In this document: positions 16,232 to 24,123 of the stretch, piece by piece | How positions within the stretch are numbered: the first letter of the stretch is position 1 | Layout: each line of letters opens with the position of its first letter | NCBI RefSeq assembly: GCF_000611645.1 | Contig: NW_014013338.1 | Location: 1-31,571 of the forward strand | Origin: Monoraphidium neglectum | Lineage: Eukaryota > Chlorophyta > Chlorophyceae > Sphaeropleales > Selenastraceae | Length of the DNA stretch: 31,571 nt | Direction: 5' to 3' | Notes under the pieces: model-generated | What the model saw: only the letters and a program-made list of their open reading frames with translations | The model's database searches: none | Told to the model about the DNA's origin: nothing | Translations under genes and position numbers: made by a program

Positions 16232-17226
16232 GCCGCTCAAGGCCAGCAAGACAGCACGTGCGCAACAGCTGGCAGTGACGAGCGTGCCCCCGCAGCGCTG
16301 CGGCACATGCAAAACCTGCCTGAACCGCCGCCTGAAGAAGGCGTGCATGATCGTTCAAGCAGCCCGAAGGGCGGCGCTCGAGGCGGCAGGCCTGCCGCCG
16401 GCTGCGCCTCGAGCGCCGGGCCTGCCGCCGGCTGCGCCTGCTGTCAAGCGCGGCGGAGGCGCCATGAGCCCAGAGCCGGGGCTGGCAGACGCCGCCTTGG
16501 ACTTGATTCTGGGGCTAGGCAACCAGTCGTCTGCATCCGGGCCACCATTAGCCCCGAGTACACCCCTGTTGGCAGGGCAGCCTCAGCAGGAGCTGCGTGA
16601 GGAGCCTAACGGCGGCGCGGTCCAGCTGCCACCTCAGCTGCAGGTGCAGAGGCCAGCCGCTGCCCAGGCGCGCGCAGCGCCGACGCAGGCAGGGGCGTTC
16701 GCCGCTTCCCTCGTGATGATGTCACCGGATGCAGCGGTGGCCGCGGCGCGCGCCGCGGCAGGTGCGGCGGCGGCCGCAGGCGGAGGGGCGGCGCTCGCGA
16801 TCGCGGCGACGCTACCAAAACTGCAGCGGTGCGGCGAGTGCCGAACGTGCAAGCACAAGCACATGAAGCGCGCGTGTCTGCGCAACAAGGTGGGCCGACC
16901 AGCAACGGTGGTTCATGGGCATTTGCTGGCGCAGATGCTCATCTGAACTCTGCTGTGCAGTGTTTTCGATTGTCCGACGACTGCTGCAACGGCGACCCCC
17001 GCTCTCTGTGCGGCGTTGCTGTGCTCCACGGCTGCGCGAATCTTACGCACGCTCGCCGCCGCACAACAAACTGACCCGCAGCTCATCAGGACGGCTCTTG
17101 AGGGTGTGGCACCCAAGCAGGGCGACGCCAAGTCCCTGCTGGGCCCAGTCAGGGCAGCCGCGCCCCATATGCAGCCGTCGCAGCAGCAGGGGCAGCAGCA
17201 GGGGCAGCAGCAGGGGCAGCAGCAGG

Positions 17227-17259
<33 letters not shown>

Positions 17260-18958
17260 GCCTGCAGGATGTGGAGGTGAATGAGAGGCCCCTGAAGAGG
17301 TCACACAAGCGCCAGCGCCCAAGGGAGCCGCATGAGCGCGTGGCGGGGCCCCTCTTGCGGTCAGACTTGGCAGCCATCAAAGCAACCGCCAACCCTTCAG
17401 GCGATGCTGCCGGCGCGGCAGCGCGCTCAGACGAGGGTGGCGCAGGCTCATCCGGCAGCGGCGATGCCCAAAAGGGGCAGCAAGCGCTGGGCACCGCCAC
17501 AGCCACAGCCACAGCCACAGCGCCGGCGGGNNNNNNNNNNNNNNNNNNNNNNNNNNNNNNNNNNNNNNNNNNNNNNNNNNNNNNNNNNNNNNNNNNNNNN
17601 NNNNNNNNNNNNNNNNNNNNNNNNNNNNNNNNNNNNNNNNNNNNNNNNNNNNNNNNNNNNNNNNNNNNNNNNNNNNNNCCGCCACAGCCACAGCCACAGC
17701 CACAGCGCCGGCGGGTGCGGCGGCTGAGGCGGCGGAGGGCGACTTTGATGACTACGACGACGCTCTTTTGGCGCCACTGTTCTCAAGGAAGACGCTGGGG
17801 GATGGGGGCGGTCGGGGGGCTGGAGGTCGCCGCTTTGTGCCGCCGCTGGCGGGCGGTGCGGAGGCGCTGTCCGAGGGTGCAGTGCCGCTGGATGCGAAGC
17901 AAAGGTGGGGTGTGGTGGGTGAGTTTGTCGGGGCAGGGAAGAGCGGAGGCTGTGGGTGGTGGACTCGATTATCTACCCTGCCCTGTTTTGCTGCAACTCT
18001 GCTGCAAACTGGCAGTTTGGAGGGATCGCTTGCTGTGGTTGGCCCTTTGTACCCTTCTGCCCCTAGCCCCATCCCCAACCTGCTGCGGCTCCGCGGATCT
18101 TTTATTCGCCCACAACCAACAGGTGCATGCAGTGCGAGGCGTGCACCCAGAGCGTCGGCAACCAGCAACACAGGTGCCTGCAGCGCCGCGCGCGCGAGGC
18201 CGCCGCGGCGGGCAGCGAGGGCGCGTGGCTCGCGGCGCACGGCGCGGGCGCGGTGGGGGCGCGGATCAGCGTCTGGTGGCCGCTGGACGAGGCTTGGTAC
18301 GATGGCGTGGTGGGTGGTCTGAGGCCTGCGAAGGTCGACTTGGGCAGTTGGGGGTTGCGTAGCGGAGTGAGCAACAAGGTCTTGGCAAGGGCTTGGTCTA
18401 ATGTAAAGCGGCCCCCACGCTTGCCTAGCAATGCACCATGGCGCCGTCGTGGCCTTCCAGTGGCATAATCTATGTGCCGTTGCGGCCGTGACCGTAGCGC
18501 AAGCGCTGGCGCCTTGTCATTGTGCGGGGCGCTGTTGTTCATGCCGCGCGCCACTGGGTCCGTCGAGCCCTTGCTTACCCAAGCATCTCGCGGCTTGTGG
18601 CGTGCAGGACCATCCCCCTTGCAGCCCCCGTTCCCCTCCTTGCACTTGAGCCAGATGGCATGGCTTCCCCCCAAGTCCTGCTTTGACCACCCCCCTCCCC
18701 CAACAAACAGAAATTTTTCACCTCACAGATATCGCTCCTCTGCCTGCCGCACCTTACTGCTCAACAGAGACCCTGTCATGAGTCATTAAGCACACTCATG
18801 TCCCATGCCCCCAACCCCGCCCACCCCAGGTTGTCGATTACGACCCCCTGCAGGTGCGACATACTGTGGCATACGACGACAATGATACGGAGATCCTCAG
18901 GCTCTGGGACGCAAATCAGCAGGTACGGTATCGGTGCACTTGCACGTTGTTGTGTGTG

Positions 18959-18992
<34 letters not shown>

Positions 18993-19815
18993 CAAGCGCG
19001 AGCGCGCATGCTTGCATGCACAGCCATCGCGACAGGTGTGTGCCTGCACATGTATGGGTGTGCACATGCATGCTGACTGTTAGGCCTCCAGCAAGCTGAT
19101 ATGGTGACGGAAGGCAACAGACGCACGCGGTTGGATTAGATAAAGGTCCCAAGCACTGGGTGCTTACAAGAACTCAGCGCAAAGCATGGCTGCAACTGTG
19201 TCCGTCGTGTCCCTCGAGGACAAAAGGTCAGGGTGGATAGAGGCCTGAGTGGACGATTGCTGATGAGCAGCCAATGGCAATCCGCAAGACCACCTGCCCA
19301 ATGACACACTTTGACCCATTGGCAGGTGCACGTGACGAGCCCGCCTGAAGAATGGCCGCAAGAGGCCGCCAGGCCAGCCAACAAACGCGTTCAGGCGGCG
19401 GCTCAGGTGGCGGCCGCACAGGCGGCGGCGCGGCTGGCAGCGGTGAGCAGGCAGGGCGCGTGACATGCGGGGGGCGTGCTGACTGATGTACCACGCTTAA
19501 ATTTGGGGACTGCAGGGGGGCAGGTGGCCGTGCAGCACCAGGGGCGCACAGGTGTCATGATAGGGCTCCATGCGGCCCTAGCTAGAATGATGTCTATCAG
19601 AGGGCTGCGCTTTTTGACATCACCGTGGTGTTTCTCACTGTGCCCTGGCGCGGCTAGGTTGGCGATGTGATGTCGCATCAGGGGCGGGGCGGCAGGGGTG
19701 CAGACGGCATTTCTGCTAGCCAGCTTGCGGATCAGCAGATCGCCGCTGATCTTGGTGTAGAGCTTCCGCTGCCGCTGCAGCAGCAGCAGCAGCAGCAGCA
19801 GTGGCGGCGGCAGGG

Positions 19816-19858
<43 letters not shown>

Positions 19859-20740
19859 CAACAGCACGAGCGGGTGCAGAGGCGCAAGCAACAGCAGCAA
19901 CAGCAGCAGGGGCAGGGGCAAGGGAAGGGCTGCCAGCCGACGCAGCTCGCCCTCCAGGGCAGCGGCGGCGGCAGCACCGACCAAGGCAACAAGCTGCGCT
20001 TCTACAGCAATGGCAGTGATGAGAGTGGCCGCTGTGGCAGCGATGGTAGCAGCGGCGGCAGCGGCGGCAGCGACATGGACAGCGACGGAAGTGACTCGGA
20101 CATGCCCCTTGCCTTTAGGCGTGGCAGGGGCAGCACTGGCGGCGGTGGGCGAGCTGGACCTGATACAACCATGGCCGCAGCCCTCCCAGGCAGCGGCGGT
20201 GTGAATGGACAGGGCCGCACAGCCCGTAAGCGGCAGCACAGGGAGGCGCTGCAAGAGTTTGCGCGCCACAGGGAGCAGCAGCTGAGCGGCCACAGGCGAA
20301 AGCTCAAGAGGCAGCGCGGCAATCTTGGAGCGGCGGAGGAGGACCCCGGGGCGGATGGGATGGAGGATGATCTCTCGGGCAGCAACAGCGATGGCGGCGG
20401 CGATGACTTGGTCCCTGTGGAAGCAGGGACCGGGCGTCATGGCCGGTCAGCCGCAGCGGCCGAGACGGCCGATGTGGCGCCGCTTGAGGAGATGCCGCCC
20501 CTGCCGCAGCTGCCGCTGCGCGGCCGCAGCCGCACGACGCGCGGGCAACACGCAGCGACGCACCGGGGGGATGTGAGCGGGCGTGCCGTCGGCGGCCGGC
20601 GCGGCGGTCAGGGCCGCCGCAGGGGGCGCTGGGGTTCGTCGAGTGAGGAGGACGATTGGGAAAGCAGTGGCTCTGGGGACGACGAGCAGGAGGACGAGCA
20701 AGCGGAGGAGGGGGAGTCCGCCCAAGAGGACAGCGACTAG
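6099..20740 (+). CDS. Giant C5-DNA-methyltransferase-like chromatin protein (PWWP-like, CXXC-like repeats, Tudor-like)
   Basis: Exons: 6099-6155, 6393-6443, 6663-6731, 6890-6970, 7172-7258, 7492-7668, 7776-7879, 8085-8174, 8540-8651, 8907-9053, 9329-9441, 9702-10086, 10457-10534, 10712-13535, 13827-14293, 14534-14926, 15111-16889, 17082-17904 (with the N gap), 18123-18309, 18830-18922, 19326-19442, 19658-20740. Phases agree throughout. With the duplicated gap flank counted once, the product is about 3,043 residues. Residues 1-350 are a cytosine-5 methyltransferase fold: motif I SLFTGCGGLDLG, motif II MQCESD, a cysteine cluster CRGACKQLAGADCWEC, MLRVEDAERLQ and VARWLGERL. The catalytic PC reads PPS, ENV reads EL, and the QRR region reads PLSVRRV. 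Then come WPQAAWYLAGQ, a Q-rich region, a PWWP-like segment (1334-1457: GLWWPCEVVDP, WFGTGSFEW), five C-X2-C-X2-C-X8-10-C modules, a Tudor-like domain (2596-2644: GARISVWWPLDEAWYDGV) and an acidic Ser/Glu/Asp tail. Likely nuclear, binding methylated or CpG DNA and histone marks, probably without catalysis. A split into two genes is less likely, because each splice junction preserves frame. Confidence 0.8.
8188..8218. repeat. Perfect 11-bp inverted repeat in intron
   Basis: GCGCATTCTAG (8188-8198) and its exact reverse complement (8208-8218) flank a 9-base loop. The hairpin sits just inside the 5' end of the 8175-8539 intron of the methyltransferase-like gene, upstream of a long CA repeat. It could fold in the pre-mRNA; no function is evident. 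Confidence 0.8.
8338..8430. repeat. CA-dinucleotide microsatellite
   Basis: About 90 bases of nearly pure CA repeats with a few interruptions (TGAG, AACA, TGCACG) fill the middle of the 8175-8539 intron of the methyltransferase-like gene. Length polymorphism is likely. Confidence 0.95.
9178..9283. repeat. Two-copy 53-bp tandem duplication in intron
   Basis: A 53-base unit beginning TGTTCGGCTGCCTGGCCCAG occurs twice in direct succession (9178-9230 and 9231-9283) and the copies appear identical. It lies in the 9054-9328 intron of the methyltransferase-like gene. Identity implies a recent duplication or an assembly duplication. Confidence 0.85.
10224..10289. repeat. Imperfect direct repeat in intron
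   Basis: Two similar stretches start AATTGATCG (near 10224) and AATTGATCGG (near 10263), and both run into CTGCC and then AGAAGT. They lie in the 10087-10456 intron. No function is seen. Confidence 0.55.
12110..12136 (+). repeat. (CAG)9 polyglutamine tract
   Basis: Nine CAG codons in frame encode glutamine in the large exon of the methyltransferase-like gene. They sit in a broader region rich in Gln, Glu and Arg (about 12040-12500) that looks disordered or coiled-coil-like. Confidence 0.9.
15459..15491 (+). repeat. (CAG)11 polyglutamine tract
   Basis: Eleven CAG codons lie in a 300-base region encoding almost only Gln and Glu (about 15390-15680), in the exon between the second and third CXXC-like modules. 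Confidence 0.9.
15951..15980 (+). repeat. (CAG)10 polyglutamine tract
   Basis: Ten CAG codons in frame in the same exon of the methyltransferase-like gene, followed by further Gln codons broken by Trp and Glu. Confidence 0.9.
16200..16229 (+). repeat. (CAG)10 polyglutamine tract before third CXXC-like module
   Basis: Ten CAG codons follow a run of CCG proline codons and end about 60 bases before the third CXXC-like module. The tract looks like a flexible spacer. Confidence 0.9.
16390..16439 (+). repeat. 30-bp coding tandem repeat
   Basis: A stretch coding GLPPAAP is duplicated with a 30-base period (about 16390-16409 and 16420-16439), giving GLPPAAPRAPGLPPAAP just after the third CXXC-like module. 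The copies are near-identical at DNA level. Confidence 0.8.
17181..17256 (+). repeat. Four QQQG 12-mers followed by CAG run
   Basis: Four tandem copies of CAGCAGCAGGGG (17181-17228) encode QQQG repeats and lead into about nine CAG codons. This is one of several Gln-rich spacers in the methyltransferase-like protein. Confidence 0.9.
17531..17678. other. Assembly gap (148 N) with identical flanks
   Basis: A run of Ns interrupts the exon 17082-17904. The 37 bases just before it (17494-17530) and just after it (17679-17715) are identical and encode an Ala-Thr repeat followed by APAG. With 148 Ns the frame is broken; counting the shared 37 bases once restores an open frame into GAAEAAEGDFDDYDD. 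The contig ends therefore probably overlap, and the gap is not real missing sequence. Confidence 0.85.
18948..18992. repeat. GT-dinucleotide microsatellite in intron
   Basis: About 45 bases of GT repeats with one GC interruption lie in the 18923-19325 intron, shortly after the exon that ends the Tudor-like domain. Confidence 0.9.
19778..19865 (+). repeat. CAG/CAA polyglutamine tracts in last exon
   Basis: Two CAG runs (about 19778-19801 and 19818-19850) separated by WRRQGQ, the second passing into CAA codons, encode roughly 25 glutamines near the start of the final exon. Mixed CAG/CAA codons indicate an older, stabilised tract. Confidence 0.9.
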
Positions 20741-21834
20741 CAGGGCAAGGGCATGCAAGCGCAGCGGCTGCCTGACCACAGTAGATGGTATCATTTGTTA
20801 TCCTCTGCACTCGAAGTTGCACAAGCAGCTGCACTGTGGCCAATCTTTGCCCAGGCCCTTGGCCCCACTTTTATTCTGCGCTTGCTACTTGCCATCTGCT
20901 TGATGACTCAGGCGCTGTGCTGCATATGCAGCGCAGGCAAGGGCGGCGCCTTGCACAAGTTGGGCCCCAAACGGTCCACACTGCAGCTAGATCTCTGCTT
21001 GTTTGGCTTGCAGAATGTCTGAATTACCGTGAACAAGAACACAATGACATGTTTGGGCTGTCATGCCGGCTCTGATATGTGTATATCGCTCCCCTGTCCG
21101 CCAGTAAAGATCCATGATATTGTGCGAAAAGCCTCTGCGTGATGGACCAGCACATGTACACAGCCACTATCAGCGAAAAGTGACCTTGCCGAGAAAGAAG
21201 TTACAACCACTCCAGAGAAGTTTTAAATATGCAGGGTGTGGTGCAGTGCTGATTATACTTGGGGCGCTACAGCAATCAGCACACAAAACGGTGCGACTTG
21301 AAGAGGCGCTGTTGAGGCCATCACAGCACACGGCAGGGTGCATCCGCGCCCGAGGGTGGACAGCACCTTGCGGCAGGGCTAAGTTTTCAATGCAACAGGC
21401 CATCCAGTTCCTGGCCGGTGTGTGATCAGGATGTGCAAAGCAGCACGAATACAACCTATAGATGGAAATCAACTTGCGCAAGTGATGGGGGAGCTGGGCC
21501 GCCTGGGGTGAACAAGTGTTCTGTATCCAGGTTTGACCGACCCTACGGTGTTCTTGGCAGTACTGATGTGTACGCAGAGATCGGCGCAGAGACCAGCACA
21601 AAGATCGGCGCAAAGACGCCGATGGGTGTGGAAAGCCTGCAGACAACCTTGCAGGGATAAGGGCAGCAAAAAGGCAGCCGAGTGCGACGCTCTACAGGTT
21701 TGTGGCGCCGAGTGCACATGCACATGAAAGACAGGGTTTGCACAGGAAGTTGCCAAAATAGACCTGCTAGCTGTGACAAAGCTGCACAGCGTGTACAGCG
21801 AGCGCGGCGCCCCTGATCACTACGCGGCAACGAA
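20741..21834. other. Convergent intergenic region
   Basis: This 1.1 kb interval lies between the stop of the methyltransferase-like gene (plus) and the stop of the secreted-protein gene (minus), so it should hold two 3' UTRs. Third-position bias is absent in all frames. A short imperfect repeat of about 24 bases around GATCGGCGCAAAG occurs at 21576-21622. Confidence 0.6.
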
Positions 21835-23727
21835 CTACCCACTGGCGCCAGCGCGTGTCAAAGTGCCTGTGGCACGGGAACACGTGGGTACATAAGACAC
21901 AATCTGAGCCGTGCTGCCGGCAACGCACACCAAGATTGTCTGCAGCCTCGGCACCGTCACAATGCTGCACCGGTCAGACCACACCGCGTGCGCCGAGACG
22001 GCGCACGTGACAGCCGTCCCGCCGCCGCTGCACGCCCCGGCATCGCCGAGGGTGCAGGTGCCGCTCCATTCGAACTTGCATCCCAGGGCAGGCCTCTCGA
22101 GCTGCTCGCGTGAGCTAACCGACAGCGTGCCGCTCTTTGCGCCCTGCTCCGTTGCAATTAGGCGGCTGCTCAGCTGGCTGTTCGCCCCAAACATCTGGCC
22201 AGAGACGTCGCATGTAAACATGCCGCTCCACGCGCCAGCAAAAGCCGCTGCGAGCGCAGAGGGCGCTTCCGCTGGCGCTGGCGTGGCGGCGGAGGCGTCG
22301 GACGGCGCCGCGGTTGGAACAGTTGGCGCCGGCGGAAGGGTTGAGGCCGGCGCGGGTTTTCGGGCCGGCTCAGGTACAGGGGCGGGGTCGGCAGGCAATG
22401 CAAGAGTCGGCTTGGGTTTTGGTGCTGCAACAGGGGCTGGAGCAGGGGCAAAGGCAAGGGGTAGAGCTGGCGCCGGAACTGGCACCGGGGCTGGGGTTGG
22501 GGCCGGGGCGGCCATGGCCTTGGGCTTGGGCGCAGGCGTGGCCGGGGGAGGCGCCACAGGCTCTGGAATGCCGGGGTAGAAGGCTGGGCCCGAAGGCCCT
22601 TGGGGCTCCGGTGCGGGTGATGACACCTTGGGCGCCTTTGCAGGTGCCCCTTTGGCAGCCACTGGCGTCTTGGGCGCTGCAGCTGCTGCCGGCTTCGCGG
22701 GCGCCTGGGCGGCGGCCGGCTTCTCGGGCGCTCGGACGGCCGCGGGCTTCTCAGGCGCTGTGGTTGGCCCCGGCTTCTCAGCTGCCTTGGCAGGGGCTGT
22801 CTTTGCGGCTCCCAGTTCAAAGCAGCAGTGGTATGTGCCGGTGTAGGAGCAGGAGGTGTCAGCGAAAGAAGCTGCGGTTGACGGGATGGGGGCCGGGCGA
22901 TTGGGCGGTTAGGCAACTGGGAGAATTGAGCTGTTGACGCAGAGGCAAAGGCACGGATGGGGTGAGCCAAGGACAGGGCCAGGTAGGATGCAGCTAAGTG
23001 CCTTGAATGAAGCAGGGCAATCGCCAGCTTCATGAGCAAGAAGTACGCGTATCCTAGGGATGTGGGATTGAGGGGCGCAGGGGGGCGAGGGGTTGAGGTG
23101 CGGGCATGTGGGGCCCTGTGCTCACCTTTGAACTCAGCCAGCGTGAAGAAGGCACCAGAGCAGGCGGTGACGCATGGCTTCAAGCTGGTGTACTTTTCCA
23201 TCAGGCTGTGGGGTTTTGCATGTTGGGGCAAGCAGTAGGTGTCCGATGGGGGCTCCGGGAGGTGGTCAGTGAGGGTCCATCAGGATGGCGCAGATGTGGA
23301 CAGAGCGAAAAACGCTGCGGCCCCTCCCTCTCCGCGATGCTTCGGCGCCCCTGACAGCATCCAAAATAATCATCAGCTTGGATAAAGTGGCCTGACCAGC
23401 CGGCCCGCCTCGGCCATGCTACTGCCGAGGCCCCTGGCGTCCCACAGTTTTCCTAGCATCCATTGCGGGGCTCGGAGGGGACTCTGTGCGCATGTGCATC
23501 GGCGCACGGTGCTCGCACCTGCCGGTCATGCCCAGGCAGCCGTTGACGGCGTCCATCCGGGCGCTTTCTGGGGCGCAGCTGCGCGCCTTCTCCTCTTTCA
23601 GCGTGAACGGCCCCAGCTTGGTGCACGCCGCATCAGCCTGCGGGACGGATGCCAGCAGGATGCCAGCAACGCAAGCCGCGGCCAGCAGCGCCCCGTAGCA
23701 ACGCCCATATGGTGTCATTACTGTCAT
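21835..23727 (-). CDS. Secreted Cys-rich protein with Pro/Ala linker and eight-Cys C-terminal domain
   Basis: Exons on the minus strand: 23727-23519, 23205-23126, 22871-21835. Phases 2 and 1 join correctly to 441 residues. The start at 23727 (or 23718, three codons later) gives a strong signal peptide, hydrophobic over residues 11-28 with cleavage expected after VPQADA. Residues 34-115 are Cys-rich (ACTKLG, SCAPES, NGCLG, PCVTACSG, TSCSYTGTYHCCFELG). A linker of about 190 residues made of Pro, Ala and Lys with APEKPAA-type repeats follows. Residues about 308-435 form a compact domain with eight cysteines: TCDVSG, GCKFEW, GTCT, ACSGGGT, VTCAV, DRCS, LVCVA and PTCSRATG. That domain matches the end of the neighbouring protease on the opposite strand. 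No known family is recognised. An extracellular or cell-wall location is inferred from signal peptide, linker and paired cysteines. Confidence 0.75.
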
Positions 23728-24123
23728 GAGACGGCGGTCGGGAACCACTGGGGGAGCCACCGAAGTCGGGCGTGGGTGTCGGTGCGTGGCTGCCAGCTGG
23801 TGCGAAGCTGAGGCCGCGGCCACTATCCTCTTTGCACTGCTGCAAAGAAGCACTTGATGATCCCAACTGTACGATACCGCCGCATTGAAAGTGTCACCCC
23901 GAATTTTGCGGGTGATCATGGGACCCTTCAGGAGAGCGGAGGGCCGTAATAAGCATGGGCACGGTGAGCCTGGTCTTGACGGTATCAAGGGGATGCAGAA
24001 CCCGCTGGTCCTTTCGGACGTGGTCGCGCTCCACGCGACACCGCCGCTGTGTCCCGCAGTGCCGCTGCCCTGTCCGCCGCTGATGCGGCACAGTGATCAA
24101 GTGTCGCGCGCGTTTGTGAGCCC
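23728..24123. promoter_or_regulatory. Shared divergent promoter region
   Basis: These 396 bases separate the start codons of the secreted Cys-rich protein (minus) and the cysteine protease (plus), so both promoters and 5' UTRs must lie here unless upstream exons exist. I see no clear TATA box. Co-regulation of the pair is inferred from this arrangement and their shared domain. Confidence 0.5.

Larger units (their letters stand above)
14215..18188 (+). repeat. Five CXXC-like zinc modules spread over exons
   Basis: The module QRCGxCxxCxxxxxKKACxRNK occurs at about 14228-14293, 14863-14926, 16291-16341, 16825-16889 and 18120-18185. The first four have the spacing C-X2-C-X2-C-X8-C; the fifth (RCMQCEACTQSVGNQQHRC) has X10. 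Copies 1, 2 and 4 end exactly at a phase-0 donor after RNK or RNQ, and two of the following exons open with LIRT. Copy 5 straddles an intron. Each resembles the zinc-binding half of a CXXC domain, a family that binds CpG DNA in DNMT1, MLL and CFP1. Single-zinc DNA binding is therefore inferred. Confidence 0.75.

Noticed and set aside
19403..20440. 345-residue minus-strand open frame
   Set aside because: Antisense shadow of the last exons of the methyltransferase-like gene; Leu-rich because of the CAG runs.
22170..23231. 353-residue minus-strand open frame rich in Pro/Arg
   Set aside because: It shares the MEKYTSLKPC exon but then reads through the intron into the wrong frame of the Pro/Ala linker. 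The spliced model restores the conserved eight-Cys domain.
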